Position numbers and translations under genes: made by a program
Notes under the pieces: model-generated
The model's database searches: none
Seen by the model: the letters and a program-made list of their open reading frames with translations, nothing else
Told to the model about the DNA's origin: nothing
Assembly: GCA_024691265.1 (NCBI GenBank)
Contig: JAILNT010000349.1
Coordinates: 1-14,154 of the forward strand
Reading direction: 5' to 3'
Length of the DNA stretch: 14,154 nt
DNA from: Treponema sp.
GTDB taxonomy: Bacteria > Spirochaetota > Spirochaetia > Treponematales > Treponemataceae
In this document: positions 5,674 through 13,273 of the stretch, piece after piece
Position numbering within the stretch: position 1 is the stretch's first letter
Layout: every line of letters starts with the position of its first letter

Positions 5674-8477
5674 TAGTTGGCGTCTCCTGATGCAGAATCA
5701 GTCTTTTCAGCGGCAGCTTTCTCAGCAGCAGCTTTTTCATCTACAAGACTATCACCAAGTTTACGGGCAACTTCGATATACTCGAAGATTTCTAATGTAT
5801 CGCCAACCTGGATATCTTGCCAATTCTCAAGACCGATACCACATTCAAATCCTGCATTAACTTCTTTTGCATCGTCCTTGAAACGCTTCAAAGAAGAAAT
5901 CTTTCCTGTAAACTTAACAATTCCATCACGAATCAAGTTTACGCTGCTAGAACGTTTAACAACGCCATCGAGAACGTAACATCCGGCAATAATTCCAATT
6001 TTTGGAACCTTGAAAGTATTACGAACTTCGACAGAACCTGTAACCTGTTCTTTTGTATCCGGCTTAAGCATACCTTCCATAGCGGCTGTAATTTCTTCAA
6101 CACACTTATAGATGATATTATACTTACGGATTTCAACCTTTTCCTTATCAGCCAAAGCTTTTGCTTTAGGAGTAGGACGAACATTAAATCCAACAATAAT
6201 TGCGTTATCATCAGCTGCTGCCAATGTAACATCACTTTCATTAATAGCACCAGCAGATGAATGAATAACAACAAGGCGGATATCTCTTGTTGAAAGTTTT
6301 TCCAAAGAACTCTTCAAAGCTTCTGCAGAACCCTGTAAATCAGCCTTGATAATAACCTTAAGCTCTTTAACTTCACTCTGCTCGATTGTTGAATAAAGAT
6401 TATCGAGAGTAACCTTCTTAACAGCCTTTGCATCTTCAAAGCGTTTGAGTTCCTGACGTTTTACAGAAATCTCACGTGCAGCCTTTTCAGATTCAGTAAC
6501 CTGGAATGGGTCACCGGCATTTGGCATAGACTCTATACCAAGAACCTCAACTGGCATAGAAGGAGAGGCTTCAGAAACTCTCTGCCCTTTATCATTGAAC
6601 ATAGCACGAACGCGACCACTGTAGACACCAGCAACAAATGGATCTCCAGTACGCAAAGTACCACGCTGAACAATAACAGAAGCAACAACACCACGACCTT
6701 GATCGATACGTGATTCAATAATCTTACCTTCTGCACGGCAATCATATGGAGCTTTAAGTTCAAGCATTTCAGCCTGCAAAAGAATTGCATCAAGAAGGTC
6801 ATCAATACCTTCATGCTTCAAAGCTGAAATATTTACATACTGTGTTTCTCCACCCCATTCTTCAGGTGTAAGACCAAGTTCAGAAAGCTGAGTCATAACT
6901 CTTTCTGGATTTGCTTCAGGCTTATCAATCTTATTAACAGCAACAATAATAGGAACCTTAGCATCTTTAGCATGATTTACAGCTTCCAAAGTCTGAGGCA
7001 TAACACCATCGTCTGCTGCAACAACAAGAACAACGATATCTGTTATCTGAGCACCACGAGCACGCATCATTGTAAATGCTTCGTGACCTGGAGTATCAAG
7101 GAATGTAATTACACCCTTGTCTGTTGAAACCTGATAAGCACCAATAGCCTGTGTAATTCCACCAGCTTCACCTGCTGCAACATTTGTATGGCGAATAGCG
7201 TCCAAAGTCTTTGTCTTACCATGGTCAACATGTCCCATAACTGTAACAACAGGAGGACGAATCTTTGTGCCCTCTTCTGTTCCCTTATCACTCTCAATAA
7301 CAGTTTCATCATAAAGAGAAATGAGGTGAACCTGACAATTATATTCACTGGCAACAATTTCAGCTGTTTCATGGTCAATTGACTGGTTAATAGTAACCAT
7401 CATACCAAGAGACATAAGTTTTCCAATAACTTCAGAGGCTTTAAGATTCATCTTACGAGCCAAATCAGAAACAGAAATTGTTTCCATAATATCAATCTGC
7501 TTTGGAACTACGCTTGCTGGAGTCTGCTCCTTCTTCTTTGTATAAAGCTGTTCCTCGCCGAATAATTCTTCTTTATCTTTACGAGAGTAAACCTGCTTCT
7601 TTCCCTTGAAAGTCTTTTTTGCAGGTCCCTTATTTTCAATTGGTGCAGGAGGTGCATAACTAGAGCGTCCACTACCAAATCCAGGTCTTCCACCTTGTCC
7701 ACCATTACGGTTAAAGCCACCCTGACCACCGTTACGATTGAAGCCACCCTGACCGCCATTACGATTGAAGCCACCCTGACCACCGTTACGGTTAAAGCCA
7801 CCCTGACCGCCATTACGGTTATAACCACCGCTCTGACCGCCATTACGATTATAGCTACCGCCCTGACCACCATTATTACGGCTCTGATAACCTTCACGAG
7901 CCTGGGTACCTGTAAAGTTACCGCCATTACGGTTATAGCCACCCTGACCGCCGTTACGATTATAACTACCGCCCTGACCACCATTACGGTTGTAACCACC
8001 CTGACCGCCGTTACGATTATAGCCGCCATTATTATAACGACCTCTAGGACGATCTGAAAGGTTACCAGCCTTTACATTTGGACGGGCAGAATTCAACTCA
8101 AATGTTGTTGAACTCTGTGCACGAGCAACTATATGGCTCTGATATGTAGGCTGAAGTCCAGAACGTGCTGACTGTTCAGACTTTGCAGCACTTTTCTCAG
8201 TCTTAGAATCTGACTTCTGATTTTCATTAGTCTTTGAAACAGGCTGACTTTTATTATTAGACTGAACTCCCTGTTCACGCTCGCTATTATTTCTTTTCTT
8301 AACAACTACAACCTTTTTTCTAGAAGCAGAGTTACTACTAGAACTAGAGTTATTTGAATTATTTCCAGCAGCAGACGACTCTTTAGACGAGCCTGCATTA
8401 TTTTCTTTTGCAGGACTTGCTTCTGTATTTTTCTTATGTAATATTACTTTTGGCTTTTTCTGTTCTTCATCCGTCAT
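5673..8477 (-). CDS. infB: Translation initiation factor IF-2 with glycine/asparagine-rich repeat N-terminus
   Basis: This GTPase places fMet-tRNA on the 30S subunit and drives subunit joining. It is 934 residues. The first 150 residues are Ser/Asn/Lys-rich and disordered-looking. Residues 151-263 hold ten copies of (Y/F)NRNGG, mostly in nine-residue units ending QGG. An IF2_N-type domain follows (about 332-380, ISVSDLARKMNLKASEVIGKL). The G domain has GHVDHGKT (415-422), DTPGHE (461-466) and NKID (515-518); domains II, III and the C-terminal fMet-tRNA-binding domain come after. The C-terminus adds an AAAEK-type tail of about 20 residues beyond the usual end. The start ATG has AAGGAAG 4 nt upstream. 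The gap from nusA is 23 nt, with no ylxR/ylxQ genes between, unlike Firmicutes. It ends in a TAATG overlap with rbfA. Confidence 0.97.
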   Translation of the reverse strand: MTDEEQKKPKVILHKKNTEASPAKENNAGSSKESSAAGNNSNNSSSSSNSASRKKVVVVKKRNNSEREQGVQSNNKSQPVSKTNENQKSDSKTEKSAAKSEQSARSGLQPTYQSHIVARAQSSTTFELNSARPNVKAGNLSDRPRGRYNNGGYNRNGGQGGYNRNGGQGGSYNRNGGQGGYNRNGGNFTGTQAREGYQSRNNGGQGGSYNRNGGQSGGYNRNGGQGGFNRNGGQGGFNRNGGQGGFNRNGGQGGFNRNGGQGGRPGFGSGRSSYAPPAPIENKGPAKKTFKGKKQVYSRKDKEELFGEEQLYTKKKEQTPASVVPKQIDIMETISVSDLARKMNLKASEVIGKLMSLGMMVTINQSIDHETAEIVASEYNCQVHLISLYDETVIESDKGTEEGTKIRPPVVTVMGHVDHGKTKTLDAIRHTNVAAGEAGGITQAIGAYQVSTDKGVITFLDTPGHEAFTMMRARGAQITDIVVLVVAADDGVMPQTLEAVNHAKDAKVPIIVAVNKIDKPEANPERVMTQLSELGLTPEEWGGETQYVNISALKHEGIDDLLDAILLQAEMLELKAPYDCRAEGKIIESRIDQGRGVVASVIVQRGTLRTGDPFVAGVYSGRVRAMFNDKGQRVSEASPSMPVEVLGIESMPNAGDPFQVTESEKAAREISVKRQELKRFEDAKAVKKVTLDNLYSTIEQSEVKELKVIIKADLQGSAEALKSSLEKLSTRDIRLVVIHSSAGAINESDVTLAAADDNAIIVGFNVRPTPKAKALADKEKVEIRKYNIIYKCVEEITAAMEGMLKPDTKEQVTGSVEVRNTFKVPKIGIIAGCYVLDGVVKRSSSVNLIRDGIVKFTGKISSLKRFKDDAKEVNAGFECGIGLENWQDIQVGDTLEIFEYIEVARKLGDSLVDEKAAAEKAAAEKTDSASGDAN
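7689..8027 (-). repeat. Tandem 27-bp repeats in infB encoding (Y/F)NRNGGQGG
   Basis: Ten copies of a unit encoding (Y/F)NRNGG, most followed by QGG. Four consecutive units at the downstream end begin with Phe and are nearly identical at 27 nt; the others begin with Tyr and vary, with an inserted Ser, QSGG for QGG, and one non-repeat interruption (residues about 187-205). The tract is richer in G+C than the flanking coding sequence. The DNA identity of the Phe units suggests recent duplication by slippage. The reading frame is intact throughout. Confidence 0.95.
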
Positions 8478-8500
8478 AAAACTTCCTTATGCTTGTCCAA

Positions 8501-9907
8501 CTACTCAAATACGATTTCAACATGACAATTTGGACAGTGAGTCATGCCTAAAGTTATACGAGCTCCACATTCTGGACAGAAATATTCCTCTCCATCGTCG
8601 ACATCATCTTCTGTTGAAGCATTTTTATCTGAAGATTTTTGTTCAGGCTGAGAATTGTCTATATTGTTTTCAGCCAAAGTTTCTTCAGATTTTTCCTCAG
8701 CAACATTTTCTGAACTATCGGCTAGAGTTGCATCAAACTTTTCAGCACTTTCAGAACCTGCTGCATTTTCAACATTTTCATTATCATTATTATCAGAATC
8801 ATAAGGAGCATCATCATTAAACAATGATGCAGCCGCTTTTCTAGCCTCAAATTCTGACAAATCCATTTCAGCAGCCTGTTCTTCTGTCTTAACATCTATT
8901 GTCCAATCACAAAGTCTGTTTGCTAGACGAACATTCTGACCTTTTTTACCAATTGCAAGAGAAAACTGTTTATCCTCTACAATAGCCAATGCTGTTTTCT
9001 TCTGTTCATCTAAAATCTTAACATCAAGAACTTCAGCAGGTGATAATGCATTCTTTATAAACTGAACTGGGTCTGGAGAATACTCTAGAACATCAATTTT
9101 TTCTCCATTAAGTTCACGTATAACAGTCTGAATACGAACACCCTTAGGTCCAACACAAGAACCTACAGCATCAACTTTATCACGAACAGATGAAACTGCT
9201 ATCTTTGTTCTATAACCAGGGTCACGAACAACATTATGAATCTCAACAACATTCTCGCTAATTTCAGGAACTTCCTGTTCAAGGAGTCTGCGAACAATTT
9301 TTTCATCAGTTCTACTTAAAACAAGCTGAACGCTAGAATTTGTCTTTTTTATACCAACGATAAGACTCTTTATTCTATCACCCTTCTTATATACTTCGAT
9401 AGGGCTCTGGAATTTTCCAGGAAGAACACCTTCAACTTTTCCCAAGTCAACATATATATTATTGTTGCGTTGTCTCTGATAATATCCAATTATCATTTCA
9501 CCGACTTTATCTTTATATTCATCATAAAGACTTGTCTTATAGCTTTCAGAAAAACCCTGACGAGCAATTTGTTTTCCAAAACCAACTGCACTTCTCTCGA
9601 AATCCTTTTTAGGATCAATAGGAATATCGATTTCATCACCGAGAGCACATTCAGAATTACGCTCCAAAGCATCTTCTAAATCAATTTCCTTTACAGGATC
9701 AAAAACTCCATCAACAATAGTCTTTCTTGCATAAAGATTAACACTAGATAAATCATCAGAAAATGTAACTATAGCATTATCTGCTTCTGATCCAAATGTT
9801 CTTTTATATGCAACCTTTAATGTATTCTCAATTGTTTGCCTGATTGAATCCTCGGAAACGCCTTTTTCCTGTGCCATAGCACGGATTGCATCTGCCAGTT
9901 CTGACAT
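8501..9907 (-). CDS. nusA: Transcription termination/antitermination factor NusA with C-terminal zinc ribbon
   Basis: NusA binds RNA polymerase and nascent RNA, promoting pausing, intrinsic termination and antitermination complexes. The protein is 468 residues: N-terminal polymerase-binding domain (about 1-130), S1 domain (about 132-202), KH1 (about 205-275, VGPKGVRI) and KH2 (about 280-345, LAIGKKGQNVRLANRL). In place of the acidic-repeat AR1/AR2 domains of E. coli there is a low-complexity acidic segment (about 363-440, rich in Asp, Glu, Asn and Ser). It ends in FCPECGARI...HCPNCHVEIVFE, with Cys at 444, 447, 458 and 461, the spacing of a rubredoxin-like zinc ribbon. The ATG has GGGAGG 6 nt upstream and starts 12 nt after rimP. 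The core family is certain; the metal site is inferred from the cysteine pattern, and its role is unknown. Confidence 0.97.
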   Translation of the reverse strand: MSELADAIRAMAQEKGVSEDSIRQTIENTLKVAYKRTFGSEADNAIVTFSDDLSSVNLYARKTIVDGVFDPVKEIDLEDALERNSECALGDEIDIPIDPKKDFERSAVGFGKQIARQGFSESYKTSLYDEYKDKVGEMIIGYYQRQRNNNIYVDLGKVEGVLPGKFQSPIEVYKKGDRIKSLIVGIKKTNSSVQLVLSRTDEKIVRRLLEQEVPEISENVVEIHNVVRDPGYRTKIAVSSVRDKVDAVGSCVGPKGVRIQTVIRELNGEKIDVLEYSPDPVQFIKNALSPAEVLDVKILDEQKKTALAIVEDKQFSLAIGKKGQNVRLANRLCDWTIDVKTEEQAAEMDLSEFEARKAAASLFNDDAPYDSDNNDNENVENAAGSESAEKFDATLADSSENVAEEKSEETLAENNIDNSQPEQKSSDKNASTEDDVDDGEEYFCPECGARITLGMTHCPNCHVEIVFE

Positions 9908-9919
9908 ATCAAGCCTCCC

Positions 9920-10441
9920 TTACAAATGTATAAATTTAGCCTTTGCAATATCTTCATATAAAACAGTCATAACTTTTGACTGCTCTTCAGAATCAGATGC
10001 AATAGCAGTATTATCTAAAACTTTCTCATTGTTATCAACTTTAGATAAGTCAAGTGAAACAGATTTGTCATCGGCATTTACAATCACACCGCCTAACCAA
10101 TCTGAAACAAGTTTACTCCAGACACGAACTTCCTTTCCAATAAAAAGAGGAAATTCAGCAGCATTTTTTATATTTCTCTCCATACCAGGAGAAGTCACTT
10201 CCATATAAATATCTTCAGAATTTAGAAGAACTTCAAGACGAGGCAGTAACAACCTGTGAACTTTAGCACAGTCATTAACACCCATAGATTTTGTGGAATC
10301 CTTACTAGTAACAACAGCAAGTACATGCGTGCTTCCTTTCTGAGGAACAACACGAAGTTCTACAAGGACATACCCCAAACCAGCAACCAGAGACGCGCAT
10401 TCTTTATAATGCGGCATTGAATTCAACGAGCTGTATTCCAA
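9920..10441 (-). CDS. rimP: Ribosome maturation factor RimP (TTG start)
   Basis: RimP acts in 30S assembly, helping uS12 binding. The 173-residue protein shows the family pattern: N-terminal GYVLVELRVV, DCAKVHRLLLPRLE, and the signature VTSPGMERNIK at about 83-93, followed by an Sm-like C-terminal domain with FIGKEVRVWS and LGGVI. A polar insert (about 145-157) interrupts the C-terminal domain. The chosen start is TTG (10441-10439) because AGGTGA lies 6 nt before it. The first ATG (codon 9) has no Shine-Dalgarno and would shorten the first helix. It is the first gene of the leftward operon, with nusA 12 nt downstream. A terminator-like hairpin lies 20 nt upstream of the start. Confidence 0.93.
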   Translation of the reverse strand: MEYSSLNSMPHYKECASLVAGLGYVLVELRVVPQKGSTHVLAVVTSKDSTKSMGVNDCAKVHRLLLPRLEVLLNSEDIYMEVTSPGMERNIKNAAEFPLFIGKEVRVWSKLVSDWLGGVIVNADDKSVSLDLSKVDNNEKVLDNTAIASDSEEQSKVMTVLYEDIAKAKFIHL

Positions 10442-10460
10442 ATTATGTCACCTATATACG

Positions 10461-10485
10461 AAAAAGGACCCGTTTAACCGAGTCC
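10461..10485 (-). terminator. Terminator-like hairpin in the rimP-nusA leader (possible attenuator)
   Basis: On the minus strand the arms GGACTCG and CGGGTCC form a 7-bp stem with one U-G wobble and a 6-nt loop (10466-10485), followed at once by TTTTT (10461-10465). It lies about 24 nt downstream of the predicted transcription start and ends 20 nt before the rimP start codon. It might be the terminator of the upstream pseudouridine synthase gene, but the promoter at 10516-10544 lies upstream of it, so operon transcripts also cross it. Confidence 0.75.
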
Positions 10486-10515
10486 ATTCTAAAATAGATT
10501 AAAATGTGCAAATTA

Positions 10516-10544
10516 AATATAGCATACAAGAAAAATCCTGTCAA
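10516..10544 (-). promoter_or_regulatory. Sigma70-type promoter of the rimP-nusA-infB operon
   Basis: Read on the minus strand: -35 TTGACA (10544-10539, perfect), a 17-nt spacer, and -10 TATATT (10521-10516, five of six) preceded by TG at the extended -10 position (TGCTATATT). Start is predicted near 10509, giving a leader of about 68 nt to the rimP TTG. It begins 8 nt after the end of the upstream pseudouridine synthase gene. It is the best promoter match in the window. Confidence 0.8.
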
Positions 10545-10552
10545 CAAAGATT

Positions 10553-11221
10553 CTATAATTCAGACAAAGAATTAAGAGCTGTTTCCATGTGCTCAGGTAA
10601 ATCTATTTTAAACGTATCTTTTAATCCAGGAACATTAATTTTCAAATACACAGAAGCCAGTTGCAAACGTTTTATGCCACAGAGTTTTTTTACAAGTTTA
10701 TTTGCCTTAAAATCACCGTGTTTATCATCTCCTGCTATAGGACAACCAATCTGTGCAAGCTGAATTCTAATCTGATGCATACGTCCAGTACCAAGCTTTA
10801 GTCGAATCTTACTCAGATAGATTTTTTCTCCAGCTTCACCATAAGGAATTTCAAAAACCTTCTCTACATTATAGTAAGTAACAGCAGTTCTTGATTCTCC
10901 CCTTTGCATTAACTCACCTTGTATAACACCTTTACTATCTTTTACTTTACCTATACAAAGTGCTATATACTCTTTAGAAACACCGCCAGTTGAAATTATC
11001 TTAGTCCATTTAGAAGCTGCTTGAGGAGATTTTGCAACAACAAGAATACCAGCTGTTTCCTTATCCAGCCTATGAACAAGATAAACCTTTTGTCCAAGCT
11101 GATTTGCAAGTTCTACATCTACAGAATGAGCAACACCTTCCCCACCCTGAACAGCAAGTCCTGCCCTTTTATTTATAATGCATATTTCTGCATTTTGATA
11201 TAAAATAGCTATCGTATCCAT
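10553..11221 (-). CDS. RluA/RluC-family rRNA pseudouridine synthase
   Basis: The enzyme converts uridine to pseudouridine, probably in 23S rRNA. It has 222 residues from the chosen ATG (11221-11219). Motifs: ILYQNAEICIINKRAGLAVQ (typical N-terminal strand), HRLDKETAGIL (50-60) with catalytic Asp53, KEY at 83-85, and the C-terminal LGTGRMHQIRIQLAQIGCPIAGD (from 143). RLDKETAG differs from the common RLDxxTSG by Ser to Ala. No N-terminal S4 domain is present, so this is a short form. The late segment HGDFKAN...GIKRLQL resembles RluC more than RluD or TruC, but the target base cannot be assigned. A TTG three codons upstream (11230) is possible; I chose ATG because neither has a strong Shine-Dalgarno and ATG starts the conserved region. 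It is divergent from the gene at 11335 and 111 nt upstream of rimP. Confidence 0.92.
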   Translation of the reverse strand: MDTIAILYQNAEICIINKRAGLAVQGGEGVAHSVDVELANQLGQKVYLVHRLDKETAGILVVAKSPQAASKWTKIISTGGVSKEYIALCIGKVKDSKGVIQGELMQRGESRTAVTYYNVEKVFEIPYGEAGEKIYLSKIRLKLGTGRMHQIRIQLAQIGCPIAGDDKHGDFKANKLVKKLCGIKRLQLASVYLKINVPGLKDTFKIDLPEHMETALNSLSEL

Positions 11222-11278
11222 TCTTAGCAATATAAACTAAAGTAAAAGTTAATGCTATACAAAACACAATATCTTCTA

Positions 11279-11311
11279 TATATCAATTAGCCTCTAAGGG
11301 GAGTTGATATA
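11279..11311 (+). promoter_or_regulatory. Inverted repeat upstream of the exported transglutaminase-like gene
   Basis: TATATCAATT (11279-11288) pairs with AGTTGATATA (11302-11311): 10 bp with one U-G wobble, and the outer 8 bp are a perfect inverted repeat. Inside, CCTC can pair with GGGG around a 3-nt loop. It ends 23 nt before the ATG at 11335 and 9 nt before the Shine-Dalgarno AGGAG (11321-11325). No T-tract follows, so it is not an intrinsic terminator. It could be an operator in the divergent region or an mRNA 5' hairpin. No convincing -35/-10 pair could be chosen for either divergent gene. Confidence 0.5.
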
Positions 11312-11334
11312 AGGTTAACTAGGAGTTTTATATA

Positions 11335-12510
11335 ATGAAGAACAGCCTAAAAACATACATTATCTTTAGTTTTCTGATGATTTTCACATTATTAAAGATA
11401 AATGCTCAAACATCTGATATTTACTACACAATAAACCTTCCTGAAGGTTTTGCTTTTGCCCAATCTGAAGAAACAGAAGAAGGTACATACACTCTTTATG
11501 AACATAAAGATTTACCGGTAGACCTGAATATTCTTGTAACAGACAATGAAAAATATGAAAGTGCAAAGAAAGCTTTAGAATATCAAATGCAGACATTAAT
11601 AAATCCAAAATATGCCATACATGAAATAAAATGGCGAAATATGAATTGTGCCATAACAGACTTTTCTTCAAAAATAACATCTTCAACTACAGAATACACA
11701 TTTGATATAAAAGGCTGGGCAACTGCAATTCCTTTAATAAATCAGAAAAACATTCTGCTTGTTTTCTGTTACGCTGCAGAAGAATTAAATTCTAAAAAGG
11801 AATATGATTTAGATGCAATTACAGAATCTATAATAGATTCTATTGCAATTGACAATGCAAGCTATTTATCACCCGGAATTATAACTTCATATCTTTTTCC
11901 TAATAAGGGTAATAAAGAAATCAATTTAGAAATAGAAGGGAAAACAATAAAAACTTCAATAGATGAGAATGCAAAAAATGCTGAAAATCATGTTATAGAA
12001 AGAGAATATAAAATATTAGAAAAATATGTACAAACAGCAGAATTGAAAGAAGCATGGCAGAGATATTACAATTTTATATACAGAACAGATTATGCATATT
12101 TTAGAAATATAGCTTTCAGTTTAGAAGCAGAGTTATTTACAACTGAACAAGAATATGCTCAAAAAATACTTTACTGGGTTCAGACATTCAAATATGAAAG
12201 GTTAAAAAACATTGCAGATTTTACAGCCCTTACAGAAATGCTAGAAGGAGAAGGAAGCGACTGTGATGCAAGAAGCATGCTTATAGCAGTGATATTAAAC
12301 CATGCATTTATACCAGCAAGCTTAATGGTTTCAAGCGAATACTCCCATGCGATGGCAGTATTAAATTTACCTCTGGAAGGATTTAAATTTACTGTGAACG
12401 GGAAAAATTATCTTCCAGGTGAAACCACAGATAAAGGGCTCACCTGGGGAAAAATTGCAGCAGATATGACAGACATTAACAAATGGCTTATCATAAATCT
12501 GCCTGAATAA
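11335..12510 (+). CDS. Exported protein with transglutaminase-like domain
   Basis: The 391-residue protein starts with a signal peptide (Lys at 2 and 6, hydrophobic 8-20, likely cleavage after NA at 24), so it is exported to the periplasm or beyond; no lipobox Cys is present. Residues 25-175 form an unassigned N-terminal region. The C-terminal part fits the transglutaminase-like (papain-fold) pattern: WVQTFKYERL, then GSDCDARSMLIAVILNHAF with Cys310, YSHAMAVL with His338, and GKNYLPGETT with Glu363 as the probable third residue. Such domains act as proteases, amidases or crosslinkers; the substrate is unknown. AGGAG lies 9 nt before the ATG. A hairpin precedes the gene. It is divergent from the pseudouridine synthase and ends 2 nt from the stop of the convergent EIIA gene. 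The fold is inferred from motif order only. Confidence 0.85.
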   Translation: MKNSLKTYIIFSFLMIFTLLKINAQTSDIYYTINLPEGFAFAQSEETEEGTYTLYEHKDLPVDLNILVTDNEKYESAKKALEYQMQTLINPKYAIHEIKWRNMNCAITDFSSKITSSTTEYTFDIKGWATAIPLINQKNILLVFCYAAEELNSKKEYDLDAITESIIDSIAIDNASYLSPGIITSYLFPNKGNKEINLEIEGKTIKTSIDENAKNAENHVIEREYKILEKYVQTAELKEAWQRYYNFIYRTDYAYFRNIAFSLEAELFTTEQEYAQKILYWVQTFKYERLKNIADFTALTEMLEGEGSDCDARSMLIAVILNHAFIPASLMVSSEYSHAMAVLNLPLEGFKFTVNGKNYLPGETTDKGLTWGKIAADMTDINKWLIINLPE

Positions 12511-12512
12511 AA

Positions 12513-13163
12513 TTAATCAGCAACAAGAAGATTATAAGCATCTAATGGATTTTTAGACGCAAGAAGAGCATCACGGAGTTCTCTGTTCTTCAATTTAGAA
12601 CTAAAGAATGACAATGTCTGTAAATAATATGAGTGCTGGTTATAAGCTGCAGCAATCATAATAAGAAGCCTTACAGGAGTATCATCTATTGTCTGGAAAT
12701 CAATTATATCCTGCTGACAAATACCAACAGACATTACTAAATCTGTTACAGAAGAAAGACGAACATGCGGAATTGCAATTCCTCTTCCAATAGCTGTTGA
12801 CATCAACTCTTCTCTTTTTAAGATTTCAGAAGAAAGTTCTTTTTCATCTTTTACCTGAGGAGCTGTTGCCAAATTATCAGCAAGTTCTATAAGACAATCA
12901 TGTTTTGTTGTATGATTAATTAAAATAATACGCTCAGGAGACAATATATTCTTAACCTGTACTGGCATATTTACAACTGTTGGCCTAGAATTTGGAGAAA
13001 GGCGTTCATTTACCCATTTTTCAATTTCGGTTTTCTTAAAACGCCAAACAGTTCCTATCTTTCCTGCAGGAATTTCTCCGTTCTGAGCCCAGTCATAAAC
13101 TGTTCTGTCAGAAACACGTAGATACTTTGCAACTTCTTCTATAGTCAGGATATCGTCTTCCAC
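12513..13163 (-). CDS. Helix-turn-helix / PTS EIIA (PtsN-like) fusion regulator
   Basis: Residues 5-52 (ILTIEEVAKYLRVSDRTVYDW ... GTVWRFKKTEIEKW) match the excisionase/MerR-like helix-turn-helix type. After a linker (53-75), residues 76-214 are an EIIA domain of the fructose/nitrogen class with phosphorylatable His133 in GIAIPHVR. Together they suggest a DNA-binding protein tuned by phosphotransfer from HPr or NPr; the DNA target is unknown. I chose GTG at 13163-13161 (216 residues) because AGAGGA lies 6 nt upstream and a TATAAT at 13194-13189 would start transcripts near 13182. The alternative ATG at 13178 adds five residues (MRGLV) and has no Shine-Dalgarno. It converges with the transglutaminase-like gene and is divergent from the gene at 13328. 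No EIIB/EIIC transporter genes are in view. Confidence 0.9.
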   Translation of the reverse strand: MEDDILTIEEVAKYLRVSDRTVYDWAQNGEIPAGKIGTVWRFKKTEIEKWVNERLSPNSRPTVVNMPVQVKNILSPERIILINHTTKHDCLIELADNLATAPQVKDEKELSSEILKREELMSTAIGRGIAIPHVRLSSVTDLVMSVGICQQDIIDFQTIDDTPVRLLIMIAAAYNQHSYYLQTLSFFSSKLKNRELRDALLASKNPLDAYNLLVAD

Positions 13164-13188
13164 AACAAGTCCTCTCATTAATTTCAGA

Positions 13189-13229
13189 ATTATATATCAT
13201 ATTTTGCATATATTACGTTTTTTTGTCAA
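13189..13229 (-). promoter_or_regulatory. Candidate promoter of the HTH-EIIA gene
   Basis: On the minus strand a perfect TATAAT (13194-13189) lies 25 nt before the GTG start, but its -35 position (CGTAAT, 17 nt upstream) is poor. A perfect TTGACA (13229-13224) lies 17 nt before CAAAAT (13206-13201), a weaker -10. Either could drive the gene, giving leaders of about 19 or 31 nt that include the AGAGGA site. I cannot choose between them by eye. Confidence 0.5.
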
Positions 13230-13273
13230 TATTTACATTTACTAATAAGATATTACTAAAAATCAATAATTGC

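Noticed and set aside
7689..8027. CRISPR-like array
   Set aside because: The repeats are contiguous 27-bp coding units with no unique spacers and lie inside infB.
7508..8057. Open frames in other phases over the infB repeats (minus strand 173 codons, plus strand 120 codons), rich in Val/Ala or Thr/Ile repeats
   Set aside because: They arise because the 27-bp repeat keeps every phase open; the real frame is IF2 with intact G-domain motifs.
8478..8500. Missing ylxR/ylxQ genes between nusA and infB
   Set aside because: The gap is only 23 nt, so they are simply absent here. They are typical of Firmicutes but not universal, so this is not notable.
10442..10552. A tRNA gene before rimP, as metY in E. 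coli
   Set aside because: No cloverleaf or TTCRA-type T-arm is seen; the region holds only the promoter and the short hairpin.
11222..11230. TTG at 11230 as the start of the pseudouridine synthase
   Set aside because: It has no Shine-Dalgarno and adds only three residues. ATG at 11221 begins the conserved region.
13164..13178. ATG at 13178 as the start of the HTH-EIIA gene
   Set aside because: It has no ribosome binding site and would sit about 4 nt from the TATAAT-predicted transcript start. GTG at 13163 has AGAGGA at good spacing. It is not excluded.
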